Assembly: GCF_032884065.1 (NCBI RefSeq)
Contig: NC_088879.1
Location: 22,740,038 to 22,804,037, forward strand
Direction: 5' to 3'
Source: Artemia franciscana
Taxonomy: Eukaryota > Arthropoda > Branchiopoda > Anostraca > Artemiidae
DNA: 64,000 nucleotides
Shown here: positions 48,343-60,635 of the stretch, piece after piece
Layout of the letters: every line of letters starts with the position of its first letter
Numbering within the stretch: the first letter of the stretch is position 1
Translations under genes and position numbers: made by a program
The notes under the pieces: generated by a model
Databases searched by the model: none
What the model saw: only the letters and a program-made list of their open reading frames with translations
What the model was told of the DNA's origin: nothing

Positions 48343-48348
48343 TTTATT
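48343..48348 (-). terminator. exu: Polyadenylation signal of exu
   Basis: Canonical AATAAA on the minus strand, 148 bases past the exu stop codon, inside an AT-rich stretch. It implies a 3' UTR of about 160-180 bases. A run of A on the plus strand at 48451-48469 lies inside that UTR and reads as U in the transcript, so it is not a retrocopy tail. Confidence 0.6.
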
Positions 48349-48495
48349 ATCTCTTCCAGCTATAATAAAGATAGTGTATAACATCACATACTTCTGTATG
48401 TCTTACAAAACAGGAAAGAATCTGAAAACTAGGTACGTTTGTTTATAACAAAAAAAAAAAAAAAAAAAACTTCGAAATGATAAATGGAACAAAGG

Positions 48496-49695
48496 TTAAG
48501 CCTCAAGTGCCAGTTTTGCGACATTTTCACCAAGGGCATCAACTGCATCTGAAACTTTAACTTCACAAGGCTGTTTAACACTTGTCTGCTCTTGATCAGC
48601 AATTGAAACTTTCTTCTGGTGAAACGAGCGTGAGCGATTCTTTTGAGACTGCGAGCGACGTCGATATTTCTCGCCACGATCCAATCTATTGTCTGGATTA
48701 CCTCCATTTCGTACAAGACTTGGCATATCCTTTCGTTGCATTTGTGGGTCGAAATGAGTAGAAATTATATCAATCAGAACTTCTATTTCTTCCGGTTTTC
48801 CTTTTACAGACTCTGTAATCATTTCGCGGACACCATCTTTTCCTCCTTTACGAGCAAATGTTTCAGCTAAAGAAGCAAATTCTAGGTCAGCATCAACAAG
48901 AAGCCGTCGGAGTTTTGCAGCGTATGAGCGAACACCCATTCTTGTACGTGGGCCAAAGTAATAGCTGAATATTGGCTTCAAATTGGCTTCTTTACTAACA
49001 TATTCTTTGATCTTGTTCAACTCAGCTTGAGCACTGGATGGTGAAAAGATAACTGATTTTAAGGATTCAAATTTAAGCTCTTTTTCTTTACTTTGAATCA
49101 AGTAAGCTTTTTCAAGGTAAACCGCGCGCTTTACAGCAGCATCAAGACAAAGTTGATGTTCTCCAACAGACGTAGTAATAAACTTGCGACAAGACTTGAA
49201 TTCATGTTCTGAATCATTGAGGTTTGCGAAACCTTTAACAATTTCAGTAAAAGCTTCAAACATACCATAGCGCATGTAAGCCTGGACTAAATGCACTGCA
49301 TTACTCTTTCGTCCATCACAGCCGACAAGAATAACTCCCTCTTTCTCGCCTTTTACCTTTTTAAGCCATCCAAGAAATTCATTTAATCCAGAATACTCAG
49401 TTCGAGACGGTATGATAGCGTTGCGAACGCAGTCTTTTAGTTCTCGGTACTTACCACCAATAGTAACGACTCGCATGCCGTACATATTTTGAAGATTCGG
49501 GGGTAAGTCACAGTAAGGCATAATAGCGGCTGAAAATTTGTCTTTGCTGTTGCAGTAGGCCCCAATGTCAATGATTTCATCGATGAGACGGAAACCTGTC
49601 AAACTTAGGTCATAAAACACAAGCATGTAGTCCCCATCAGGAAAAGATTCAGTGGGAGTAGCCGCTATTACAGCATCCGAGATATCTGGGGCCAT
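48496..49695 (-). CDS. exu: Exuperantia homologue (maternal mRNA-localisation protein)
   Basis: Intact 399-codon frame ending in TAA. I recognise it as Exuperantia from its order of blocks: an N-terminal EXO-like region (about residues 23-185, with YMLVFYDLSLTG, RLIDEI, then IMPYCDLPPN and RVVTIGGKY), and a SAM-like region (about 240-320, with KPIFSYYFGPRTR and ending in STHFDPQ), then a basic Arg/Ser-rich tail (about 338-362). In Drosophila, Exu is a dimeric RNA-binding protein needed to localise bicoid mRNA, and its exonuclease fold lacks catalytic acids. Here the first motif likewise keeps Asp29 but lacks the DEDD-type glutamate after it. Length is shorter than the fly protein, mainly in the linker and C-terminal tail. 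The start is supported by alignment with the family and by a 3' splice site four bases upstream. No frameshift or stop is present, and no poly(A) tract follows in the sense direction, so it does not look like a retrocopy. Confidence 0.9.
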   Translation of the reverse strand: MAPDISDAVIAATPTESFPDGDYMLVFYDLSLTGFRLIDEIIDIGAYCNSKDKFSAAIMPYCDLPPNLQNMYGMRVVTIGGKYRELKDCVRNAIIPSRTEYSGLNEFLGWLKKVKGEKEGVILVGCDGRKSNAVHLVQAYMRYGMFEAFTEIVKGFANLNDSEHEFKSCRKFITTSVGEHQLCLDAAVKRAVYLEKAYLIQSKEKELKFESLKSVIFSPSSAQAELNKIKEYVSKEANLKPIFSYYFGPRTRMGVRSYAAKLRRLLVDADLEFASLAETFARKGGKDGVREMITESVKGKPEEIEVLIDIISTHFDPQMQRKDMPSLVRNGGNPDNRLDRGEKYRRRSQSQKNRSRSFHQKKVSIADQEQTSVKQPCEVKVSDAVDALGENVAKLALEA

Positions 49696-49699
49696 TTTT

Positions 49700-49716
49700 C
49701 TGGAAAGGAAAAATTA
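49700..49716 (-). promoter_or_regulatory. exu: 3' splice site of a probable exu 5'-UTR intron
   Basis: On the minus strand a pyrimidine-rich run ending in CCTTTCCAG stops at 49700, and the exon then reads AAAA followed by the ATG of exu. This is a good acceptor context and suggests that the whole coding sequence lies in one exon, with an upstream non-coding exon. The donor and the promoter were not identified. Confidence 0.6.
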
Positions 49717-50654
49717 CATATACTATCTAGGAAATTTCTGCTTTTTTTCTAAAGAAATAGAGGTAAATAGAAGTGAAGGTACAATAATATTTCTAGGGGC
49801 TGAAAATGCAAAGAAAAAAAAATGCAAAAATTGAAATTTTGGAATATGCTTACAATTTTCCAATAGCTTTATTTTTCATTATATTTTAGAAAAAAGAAAA
49901 AACAATTGGAATTCCTATATGTGTAAGGGTTATTTGAACTTGACCCCACACTCAAGCGCGAAAACAATTATACAATTATAGTGGGTCGTAATAAGTATTT
50001 AGCACTTTGAAATGTACGGGCTATTGAATTATTCCTGGGGTACCAACAATTACTAACATTAAATGCGAGAGGCGCTATGCAACGAATCAGCACAAGCCTA
50101 TTCACAATCAGATTTAGCAAACGTTCAGATGTATCTATTACTAAAATTGGGAATGGGCTGATTCTGGATCTATTCACAGTGACATTCAGTTAGTATTCAG
50201 AGCTAGCTCGAGCCAAAACTTAATTTCAATATATACTAACATTTTTAAAGTGAGTTAAAGCCATCCAGTTAGAGAGCTTCTTCATCAATCCTCAGATGTA
50301 AAGAATGAACTGACGGACGATCAAGAAGAAGAAAAAATATCAACGAATTTAATATAAATTAAGTATAACGTTAGCTAAGTCTCAGTGTGGATTGAGTTAA
50401 CCAAGCGCAAGTTTAATCGCAAAAGAGTGACGTGATTTCAAACTTGGTGAATCTCTGCAATAGCATCTAGGAGAAAAATGTTTGGTCTCACTTGGGCCAC
50501 AGAAACAACGCATGTTAAAAAAGTGAATTGATTTCTATTTGATAACTAAATACAATCCAGTAAGATTTTACATGCTTTAAATGTATACAGTAAATGGATG
50601 TAAAATTTGTATAGCCCAGTGGCTGTAAAAAAAATCTGCCGACTATAGTCCGTG
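49717..50654. other. 5' flank or 5'-UTR intron of exu
   Basis: Upstream of exu on the minus strand. It should hold at least part of the 5'-UTR intron. I could not fix a donor or a core promoter. The minus-strand frame at 49968-50177 matches nothing known. Confidence 0.35.
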
Positions 50655-50975
50655 CCGAACCGATCCTAGCCGAATGGTTAGCACCCTATACTTGAAATTC
50701 TTTGCCCGTGAGGACAGGGATTCTAGTCCGGGTGTCATTCATTATTTGGTTTGGAAAAAGTCAGTGAACTCTTTAAGCTAAATCACAGTAGAACCAGCTC
50801 TAAATGGGTACCTGGAGAAATTTAGGGAAGGTAAACAGGAAAGTTGTGCAAAAGCACAGAATGACAGGCCCCCCTCCCCCTGATTACACTTCCTGGATGA
50901 AGGGTCATGAAACGGAGATCAGCGTCGCTGGTAGGAACTGTGAAGTCCATTATCGTATTCTTTACCTTACATTTT
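50655..50975 (+). mobile_element. tRNA-derived SINE, copy 1
   Basis: The head has an A-box-like TAGCCGAATGGTTAGCACC and a B-box-like GGATTCTAGTCC (near 50717). The body matches the copy at the end of the window (GTGTCAT...TTATTTGGTTTGG, then GTAAGCT/TTAAGCT, then TCTAAATGGGTACCTGG). Beyond that, GGAAGGTAAACAGGAAAG, GATGAAGGGTCATGAAACGG and GTAGGAACTG probably belong to the tail. Confidence 0.65.
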
Positions 50976-53832
50976 TACTATATTCCGTCAAATAAAATGA
51001 AAGCTCAACACACATCAAAGGAAAATAGGAGATTGGCTCGTTATAATACTAAATAATTTACAATAGTTTTTCTAAATCCGAAGCAGAAAGCATCCAACCA
51101 ACATTTAACCTAATAACATTAGGTTTCCGATTGTATACCAACTAGATCAAACATTTAAAAGTATCATCGTAACTGCAGAGACAGAGAAGACAAATAACTG
51201 GCCTGAAATACCGCCCCTCCCTCATCCCAAAATGAAAGCCCCTTCTTACAGATTTAAGCTTATTGTATAAGAGCGTATTTTTCAGCGTTTGCGACACCGG
51301 TTACTTCAAACCAGCTTTTGATTTATCTCCAAGGGTAAGAACTATTAGTTTTTATATTGTGCAGCAACTTTTTACTAATATATAAAAAACTTCAAACGAT
51401 ATAAAATAAAGCAAATTAAATCTAAAGCAGAAAATACATTAAGTTCTTTTTTAAACTTGATTTTTTTCTAAAACCAGAATTCTGCTAAAAGTTTTTGTTT
51501 AGGTAAAAATTGGTTCTATGGCCAATCCAACTCTTTTGCTCCTGGGTTAGTTATTTTCTAAATCAATACTTGCGAATTGCATAGAAAAAAAGTGTAAATA
51601 ATAAAATCAAGGCCCTAATTATAGGGGTTTATGGGATTGAGGCTAAACTCCCATAAATTTAAAATTTCTCTTTGGCAATGAAGCGGCTAAAAAAAGAAAC
51701 ACTAATAAGGCCAATTGTCATAGTTAACCCTCACCTGCACAAAATTTCAAGGTATGGAAAACCAATGAAATTAATAATAATATTTGCGTGCAAATAAATT
51801 TTGGATGGAAACGTTTAATAAATATACGTTTCTCGAGACGAGAAAAAACTCGATCAGAAGAAAGAACGAGGATATTTACAGTCAGCAAAATGAAAAAAGG
51901 AAAAAAAAAAAAACACCATAAAAGTAAATTAAAAGGTTTCTCGAGATAGAACCTTAGGACCAAAATCCCTAGATCATACGAGGAATCTCAAGGAATGGCA
52001 CACTAGGCTCCCAGTGGTTATTGCTGAGGCTTCAAGGCTCAGTCCCATCCAAAAAATAAGAAAAATATTTACAATTAGATGAACATACAGAGTCATTACA
52101 TATTTTCATCCTTTGGTTATTCATCCTGCATATATCATCATCTTTAATAGCCAAGCATCTTATTCTTAGTATACAGAATAAAAAATGAATGAATAAAAAA
52201 AACTTTAATTCAAAGGTACTTGTGAAACACACAAAACTGTAACCCAATTTTCAAAAAAATAATTCCATGTTTCAACTTACGATTAGGCTAGAATCACATA
52301 CAAGATGGATTCCGACATTTTTGGGATGAAAGAGGGTCTAAGTCGGGAGAGATCTATACAAATATGCATACAAAAAAAAATGAAAAAAAAACTTTACTGT
52401 CACAGAAGTATGGAGACTTCCATACAATGTTACGGGGAGGGCAAAGATAAACAAGTTAAAAACCAAAATACTAGTAAATTCAAAAGTCTATTCTAAATTG
52501 AGCTATAAAATGTTTTCTATGTTGGTCTCAATTATTTTTGGTATGGAACGTGACAAAAAAGAGTCTTACTCAAGATGGTTCAATAGGCCCTTTTTCGAAG
52601 CCCGTATTTAGCTTGGAATATATTGTGTCACAATATCTAATATGAAGGTTTGGCCACAATAAATGGGCACTATTGATTATATTTTAGAAGAAATAATGGA
52701 TTGATCTAATTGGAGCACCTTCTGCAATGGTGCAACTCAACAGATATGGAAGGTGGATGTCTGTCTATTATTCTATTTTGCATAAGACCCATTTTTCCTT
52801 CTAAATTTTACGCAACTTTGTAAATTCTATAAACTTATTTGTCTAGACCACAGACGGCGAGACTGCAATTCATGAGTATCTTGTATTTCTAGAATGATCC
52901 TCCTAAAAAATAAAGGAGTTTTGGTTTTGTAAGAAAAAAACACTGGTAATAAGGCTTCAGTGGAGGGTCAGTTTTCCCATAAACTACATCGGGCTTACTA
53001 AAACTAAATTTGGATGTATCGATACCTGCAGGATAGATTATATTAAAAAGGGAAAATTATTCATCGTGCCTGTTTTGCTATTCCTTTTAGTACAGAATGC
53101 AAATCCATAAAGTTTTGAGGTTCTTAATTTAGGGGGTGAGTTACGGCTTGAAATTCAAAAGTTTCATTAATAAAAAAACAAGTTTTGGATTAAAAAATTT
53201 TCTTCAACACGATGAAAATGTTTTCTTTTTAGAGACTTGTTCAAACGATGAATGCTTTACTAGGTTTGGACTAACCGCTCAAAATTTATTTACATAAAAA
53301 AAATAGTCTATGAGTATGAAAGATAGTTTTTATTAGAACTGTTACTACAAGGTTACCCCATAATCAATAAGTCATATACTAAGAAAAAGCAAAGAATTAG
53401 GACTCTTTTCCACGGATTAACAAATGAAAAATAAAAAATCTGGGAAAAAGATCGGGTTTAAAGTTCAGATTTTTGAAGTTAGAACCAGAAAACTTGTCTA
53501 CTGTATCGACGGAATGAAAAATCCTTCCGTCATCAAAGCGTTTTGCTACAGGAAGAAACTAATGTCCCCGAATTATTTGTTCAAGTTCTAAATAAAAGAA
53601 CAAAAAATGATTCGGTACGTTTTGTAGATAAGCTTTCTGGGACTGAATTCAAAATTAAATTTTCTTTTCAAATTAATTTTGTCATATGTCTTTTAATAGT
53701 AGGAAAATACCTTAATTTTTTTGGCCGACTCTAGAGAAAAACCAGAACCTCAACGAATCCCTGTTATGTGAATTCCTTTTTGGGTGGTAAATAAAAACTA
53801 GATAAAGCTTGCACGTTATCAATAAGTGTCAA
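50976..53832. other. 2.9 kb without recognised features
   Basis: AT-rich with poly-A runs (51900-51914, 52374-52390). A 63-codon frame at 53543-53734 (EETNVPELFVQVLNKRTKND...) follows TTGCTACAG and could be an exon, but I recognise no family. Nothing else is supported. Confidence 0.3.
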
Positions 53833-53984
53833 GGGCGCCCATAAGGGGAGCAGGGGTCGACAGCCCCCTGCCATTTACATTTTTAAAGAGAAAATCGTGC
53901 GAATAAAGTATAAATGGGTATTCAAGGTTAAAAAAACATTTGTCATAGCCCCCCCCCCCATTAGAATTCAGCTTATGGGCGCCC
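53833..53984. mobile_element. MITE with 13-bp perfect inverted ends
   Basis: GGGCGCCCATAAG at 53833-53845 is exactly inverted at 53972-53984. The 152-bp body holds G- and C-runs. GGGCGCCC is itself a palindrome. No target duplication could be fixed. Confidence 0.65.
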
Positions 53985-55210
53985 ATGATGATTTTGTTTC
54001 ACAACATAGAACAAAAAAAAAAGGTAAAAATAAAATAGGATGGTCTTTCAGTAGAATTGGAGAACTTTAAATCCCTCTATAGGGAGTTCAGACTGTGTTC
54101 TTGAAGGGGGAGGTGGATATTAATTTTCCTTAGTTTTACAGTTTCTTTTTAAGACAGTAGGGCAAACAATCCCTATCGGAGTTGCAACAGAAGCAGAAAC
54201 ACAATAGTTATGACAGGTTAAACAGGGACATAACCCGTGGCCACGGTTAGAAAAGTTACAACAGTTAACAAGTTTCACTTAAATATTTAGTACCTTTTTG
54301 TAGGACAAAAATTCCGTGAGGAAGAATTTATCCTCCTGAGTCCCGCCCACCGGTGGTTACGCAGTTATACGCGTACCCTGGCTAACAAAACAGCTGCTTG
54401 AGGGATTAATCACTTTTTGTTGGATTTCTAGGCCTTGCGTGAGACTTCTTTTCTTAAAAGGATATGGGGGTTTTCAAGGATAACTGGCCAAAAAAAGAAT
54501 TTTTTCGAATTTTTATCGATGTATTCAATAGTTTTGGGACACGAAGAAAGAAAATCTTCTTTTAATCTTTAGCATGTCAACGGTCAACCGATCACCCAAG
54601 TCAATGCTGATTTTAATACACAACTTTCACAAAGATGGCGTACTAAAAGGATTCAACATTGAATGCCCATTTTTGAATCCGAGAAAGTCCTGGCATTAAT
54701 ATTTGCCAGAGGACTGTACCGAACAGTATATGATAAGCCAGTATATGAAGAGCCAAACAGTCAAAAACGGCAGCGCCATACGTTTATTGCAGCGACCACC
54801 GACGCCATTAAGAAAGTAGAAACTTTTAGGGAAAATTAGTTTAAAAGAGATCCCTAATTAGGACTTTCATGGGGCTGAAACTGAAATTTTTCCGTACGTA
54901 ATAAACATCTTATTTTATTTTTAAAAACGAAAAGTTACGAAGAAAACAGCTTGCATCAAGCATATAGTGTTTTGACGTCGAAAAGCAAATTCATGTCCAA
55001 AATAATATTGGAAAAAAGTTCCGAGCTCCAAACTGGATGCTGTGCATCCAGTTTGGACTCTACAAACGCAGCTTTGTTAATGAAAAACAAATTTTGCCAC
55101 CTATTTTTTGCTGCTTTTCTTCCTAAATAAAATAACACATGAAATTTGTATTCGATATATTTAGTAATAAATTTTCTGGTAGGTTACTTACAGATTTTTT
55201 TTCTAATTTA
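53985..55210. other. Unassigned AT-rich stretch
   Basis: Contains the perfect hairpin at 55027-55057, listed separately. No gene or repeat recognised. Confidence 0.35.
55027..55057. repeat. Perfect 14-bp-stem hairpin
   Basis: TCCAAACTGGATGC, loop TGT, then the exact reverse complement. Flanking GAG and CTC add three more pairs after one bulged base. Confidence 0.9.
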
Positions 55211-56722
55211 AGTTCGCCCTATGTATTTTAATTTGTAGGGAACAATACCCTTTTTCGGTTAATTCTAATTAAATGGCTTATTATAAAGTTTGCAATTTAA
55301 AATCACAAAAAACTGCATCATAAATTATCTTTAAGAAAGGGGATACCTCGGTGATTTCACTTAAGCAAATTTCTTTAGGGTGGGGGCCCAAACTTGATAA
55401 AGCAAGCATATTCTGAATCCATGTCAAAATCAAAACTGCTGCACAGCATAGAAAAAAAAAAACTTGAAATCGAAAGAAAATTAGTTTTTAGGTAAAATTC
55501 AAGCTTTAAATTTTTTTGTTCTCGGTAAAAAAAAAAGAAGAAAAACATCTGGGGAAGATAAATAATAATATCAAAATATTTTTCAATCTCCTAATTCCCT
55601 TTCTTAAATGTTGGACAAACTATAGTGAAAATCTACAGAAAAATTAAATCACAGAAATTCAGTGTTGGAGACCTAAGTTCAATTTTATTAGGGAAGGAAG
55701 GACGACCTTCTCTTGCTTTGCTATAGTTTTAACAGTCTATTTTTTTGGTTTTTTTAGAGAGCAGAGCAAAAAAAAACTAATAAAAGACACAACAATCACA
55801 GGAATATTCAATATCCATTTAAATAGTCAGTTTGTAAGTACTGATAATTAGCTTTTGCCATGAAACAAAACAACACTATTAACAAAACATCGAGCTTAAT
55901 TTAAATATCAAGGACACTTTCATAACACCAAAACCACCTTGCCAGAATACAACCCCCAGAGTCCCAAGTTCGCCCTATGTATTTTAATTTGTAGGGAACA
56001 ATACCCTTTTTCGGTTAATTCTAATTAAATGGCTTATTATAAAGTTTGCAATTTAAAATCACAAAAAACTGCATCATAAATTATCTTTAAGAAAGGGGAT
56101 ACCTCGGTGATTTCACTTAAGCAAATTTCTTTAGGGTGTGGGCCCAAACTTGATAAAGCAAGCATATTCTGAATCCATGTCAAAATCAAAACTGCTGCAC
56201 AGCATAGAAAAAAAAAAACTTGAAATCGAAAGAAAATTAGTTTTTAGGTAAAATTCAAGCTTTAAATTTTTTTGTTCTCGGTAAAAAAAAAAGAAGAAAA
56301 ACATCTGGGGAAGATAAATAATAATATCAAAATATTTTTCAATCTCCTAATTCCCTTTCTTAAATGTTGGACAAACTATAGTGAAAATCTACAGAAAAAT
56401 TAAATCACAGAAATTCAGTGTTGGAGACCTAAGTTCAATTTTATTAGGGAAGGAAGGACGACCTTCTCTTGCTTTGCTATAGTTTTAACAGTCTATTTTT
56501 TTGGTTTTTTTAGAGAGCAGAGCAAAAAAAAACTAATAAAAGACACAACAATCACAGGAATATTCAATATCCATTTAAATAGTCAGTTTGTAAGTACTGA
56601 TAATTAGCTTTTGCCATGAAACAAAACAACACTATTAACAAAACATCGAGCTTAATTTAAATATCAAGGACACTTTCATAACACCAAAACCACCTTGCCA
56701 GAATACAACCCCCAGAGTCCCA
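55211..56722 (+). repeat. Tandem duplication, 2 x 756 bp, nearly identical
   Basis: 55211-55966 and 55967-56722 share every landmark at a constant 756-bp offset (AGTTCGCCCTATGTATTTTA at the start, CAACCCCCAGAGTCCCAA at the end). I noticed one substitution (GGGGGCCC against GTGGGCCC, near 55383). No coding content. Recent duplication or assembly artefact. Confidence 0.92.
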
Positions 56723-57879
56723 ACCTCATCTGTGGGTATACACAGTATGTGCCTGTAGACACATACTGCAAAACCTAGTACAAACATCGTTTGGTTCGTT
56801 TATTGCCCCCCTCCCCAATTAAGAATGCCAAGCAGTCTATCAACTACATTTATGAATAGAACAGTCATAACTCTTGCAGAGCTAATCTCAAATTGTAAAA
56901 GTCTGACGCACCGCACGTAGACTGCTCCATTGACGCATGCGTAATGCATACTACCAAAAGGTGCAGGTGTTGAAATGTTCTTTCCAGGCTTAGGTTAACT
57001 GTTAAGGATAAATCAGCTTTTTCGCTGTATAAAAAACCATGGCTTACAATAAAAATTATCAAATATTACAAATAAAACCATTAACGTTTTAATTAGAGAC
57101 GCCTACATTAAAATCTTGGTTAGCCTAATTTTGACTAGGACTCAAATTTAAGTGAATAGTGTTATGTCTGAAAATTCGCTTTGGATACCATAGACCAATT
57201 TCCCCAAGTTTCTAATAGCAGAGTCTTGGAAAATTACTATTTGGAAAAGCAATATGGCTATCCTCAGCCAAAACCCGAACCTCCCCTAATCTTGATAGTT
57301 CATTCCAACAGCACAGAACAATTTTTCTATCTACTATGCTCTCTGAGAAATGGTCTAGTTTCCAAAGGGGTAAACCAAAATTTAACATGTTTTAAACTGT
57401 CAAAACCTATTATGGACCCGTAAAACTACATAGCGTACGATCAATATCAAGCAAGAAATTGCGTAGCGAAGACGGGAAAAACACACAATTCAAGAAACCT
57501 ATTGAGAAAAACCTGCAGTTTCATGTATCTTTCCCATTCTAGAAACTTTTAAAATGGGTATATTTCGATTTTCTCAAGAACTCGAAAAATAAACGAAAAA
57601 AGCTAAGTGTAACAGAGAACAGCCGAATAAAACCAGGGATGTAGCCGTATGAGGAAATCTTTTTTACAGCACATCATCAGCAATAACGGTGACATACCAT
57701 TGATCGTGGCAATTCGTTTCTTTTAAAGTTAAAGTTATTGTAAAAGAGTTCAAAGAAAACCTCCTGGGAAGTTACTCTAAACAGCATTAGAAAACAGGAA
57801 GCAGTATTTTGATAATTTTTTGTACCTATATGTTTCCTGATGAAGGTACACAACAAACCTCCTTTCCTTTGGAAGCAAA
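56723..57879. other. Unassigned stretch with an 80-codon frame
   Basis: The plus-strand frame 57181-57423 (NSRVLENYYLEKQYGYPQPK...) has fairly protein-like composition but I recognise no family. TTCGCTTTGGATACCATAG precedes it. Nothing else recognised. Confidence 0.25.
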
Positions 57880-58830
57880 AATTTCCCGGCCTATCCCCCC
57901 GTACAATTTTTGTGGGCTATCCCAATCTCAAAAGAGGGAATTTGCCAGAATTCTTATTCAAAATTCTTATTATTTGATTTCTCTTTACAAATTTAATTTT
58001 AAACATGGAAATATTCCGGGAAATTTTAAAAGCAGTTGCAATTGCTAAAGAGATTTTTCCGTGAGGGAGGGGGGGATTGGCCGCGGGGATATTCTCCATA
58101 GGGAACTTCACACTAACTTTCCATTGAGACATTGAGAAGGGAGAATTTACAGGAAAAATTTTCCACGGAAGAAAAATTTCCAGCATGTATTACAAAATGG
58201 TTAGAGAATAGAAGAAAAATAAGTCTTTTTTTTTCACACAAAAGTAGGCTAAAAAATAATTTTCCTGGCGGAACCGTCCGCAAGAAGTTTTTTTGCAAAT
58301 TTTCAGCAGGGATGGAATCGTACGGGAGAACTTAGGCGAGGGGAATTTTTCAAGGAGGAATTTTCTTGGGGGGGGAGATTTTTCATGGATAGAAAAGCCA
58401 AATTATTGGAAAAACAGATCAAAAAAGCAATTAAAAAAAAGTTTTGAACTAAACTGAGGAGCAATATTAAAACTTAAAAAGAACAGAAATTATTACGTAT
58501 ATGAGGACAAATCCCTCTTTTCAATGCCTCACTCTTTACACTAATTTCTAATTTGTGTCCCAATTATTTAAAAAAACTCCTGAAACACAAGAGCCGTTTA
58601 ATTAAAGTAAGAAGATTGTTAAAATACAAAAAGAAACTTTGGTGTGAAGAGCAAGGTATTGAGGATGAGCTACACCCCTCATATACAGAACATACAAAAA
58701 GAAACTTTGGTGTGAAGAGCAAGGTATTGAGGATGAGCTACACCCCTCATATACAGAACAGTTTCTGTTCTTTTAAGTTTTAGTGTTGCTTCTTACTTTC
58801 AGTTGCAAAAAACGATTTTTTATTTATTTA
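57880..58830. repeat. Family B region with inverted arms and a 68-bp duplication
   Basis: AACTTAAAAAGAACAGAAAT and TATATGAGG (58448-58505) are inverted at about 58740-58815 (TTCTGTTCTTTTAAGTTTTA, CTTACTTTCAGTTGC), giving a snap-back as in the copy at 38.7 kb. ATACAAAAAGAAACTTTGGT starts at 58624 and 58692, a 68-bp direct duplication. Short frames across the region are artefacts. Confidence 0.6.
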
Positions 58831-59882
58831 ATCATTGAAAGGCAGAACAAATTCCCAGTAGAAAATATTGACATGTTTCTGATTTGAATAGCCAGACATA
58901 GCTAGTAGCTTATTTTTCTTTACCCTGAGCCCAAGCAATTCCAAATCAGAGTTGTTGCAATATTCGTTCATGTAATAGAGGTTTTTCTGTATTTTAACCC
59001 AAATTTGAAAAAATATTATGCAAAAAAATCTCATTTTGTTATTGAACTGCTTAGTTATTGAATTTTGCCAACCCCTAAAGGTAATCTGAGCAAAAAATGA
59101 TAAAAAATATCGAAACTGATAGATCGATTACCGAATATGAAAAGAAAAAAACATTTATATATCGATGTATCGTTTAATCAAATTATCGCCCAACACTATT
59201 GGGTGCCATAGCCTACGTTTTATCTAGTGTTTAACTTGGAACTTGGAATTTGAGCTTTGCTGATTCTAAAGAAGTGGTTTTATAGGGAACAGAGGGATCA
59301 ATTTTCCCTAGCGCAGAAATTTTAGGGGCACAAAATTTCAAATAAATAATCTATCGGCTATAGTCATTTCGTAATTTTTTTTTAATTTTAATTTTATTAA
59401 AACAAAGATTTTATTAAAATAAATAATTATTTAGTAATTAATAGAATAAAAATAATTAAATAACAATAATAGAGATATTAATAGCAATTAAAATATTAAA
59501 TTATTTAAATAAGAAAATAAAATATATTATTAATTAATAAACTGAAAATATTTTTTAATGATTTTTTTTAATTTGACCTGAACTTTTTTGCCACAGGGGG
59601 AGGGCGCCAATTAAGCACCGGGTACAAAAGAGAGGCCCGAACCGTCACTGTGAGCCCCCACTCCGTATCTATTTTTAACTTTGTTCCTGCTGCTACCAAA
59701 AAAGCACAACTGCAAATGTAGGTTTTTTCAATAAAATTTGGGTTCCCCTTTTTCCTGAGTTTTAAGATAGCCCATCGACAATCAAGTTTAATTTTCCGTG
59801 TCCTAAGTAGCCCACATTAACGCTTTTACATTTATATATTCTCAGCTGTCCTCTATTTCTCTGAGATGTCCAAACGATTTGC

Positions 59883-59887
<5 letters not shown>
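58831..59887. other. Unassigned stretch with A/T-only low complexity
   Basis: 59375-59570 is almost pure A/T. At 59594-59655 the sequence GGGAGGGCGCCAATTAAGC to CCGTCACTG looks like one end of a DNA transposon, but I found no partner end. No gene. Confidence 0.4.

Positions 59888-59963
<76 letters not shown>
59888..59963. repeat. (AT)n microsatellite
   Basis: About 76 bp of uninterrupted AT dinucleotides. Confidence 0.95.
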
Positions 59964-59968
<5 letters not shown>

Positions 59969-60409
59969 CAAAAAAAAACCAAGAGTTGAAATGGGATACA
60001 TGAAAATATTGATGTCCTAAAAGAACTTCATTAGGAATCAACCATTTTTCCTTTAAAAGGTACCGAGTTGTTATCACGATGAAATTTTTTACGATTGAAA
60101 AAAATTAATAATAATCTTGGGCAAAATTTTGCTCTTTAATAAAAATCTTAAAGAGTCCTAAATATCTTATATTAGCGAGGGGTCCACTTTCCGCCTTCCC
60201 ACAGTGCATCTTGGAGCACCATGTGTGCCGTAAAGTTCCGCCGCACGTCATACAGTTCCTGTATGCGTAATATAGTCTGCACAATGCTAGGTGTATTTTC
60301 ATCACACTTGGGACGCTCCACTTGATGTGCGTGATTTCTGAAAGTCAGGACGCCAAATGAATTATAGGTACTTACGTATTATAACGACCACAAAATTAAT
60401 CTCTACCCG
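59964..60409. other. Unassigned stretch
   Basis: A 66-codon minus-strand frame (60105-60305) has no recognised motif. Nothing else seen. Confidence 0.35.
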
Positions 60410-60635
60410 TTTAAAACCGGTTTCTCTGTGTCCGCTCGGAGATAATCAGCTTAGCCTGAGTTAAATAAACTACTATGCTGGTATATTCTAATTAAATACT
60501 TAATATATAGAGTTGGTTAGGTAATTAATACAATGCATTCTGGGCGGCCCGCTTTCCAAAATTCTCTGTAGTTGTTTCCATAATTTTGTTACCAAAGCAC
60601 TATATTTTCATCATATTTTGGTATATTTCAGTATG
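60410..60635 (+). repeat. Family C interspersed repeat, copy 2
   Basis: Same order of phrases as 40905-41145: TAAAACCGGTTTCTC, CTAATTAAATACTTAAT, CGGCCCGCTTTCCAAAATTC, TTTCATCATATTTTGGTATA. Confidence 0.5.

Noticed and set aside
48451..48469. Poly-A run near exu as evidence of a retrocopy
   Set aside because: The run is on the plus strand, so it is poly-U in the exu transcript. A retrocopy tail would have the opposite sense.
52000..52050. A-box-like TAGGCTCCCAGTGGTTA and B-box-like GGCTCAGTCCC
   Set aside because: The boxes are too close together for a tRNA or SINE head, and no tRNA fold or second copy was found.
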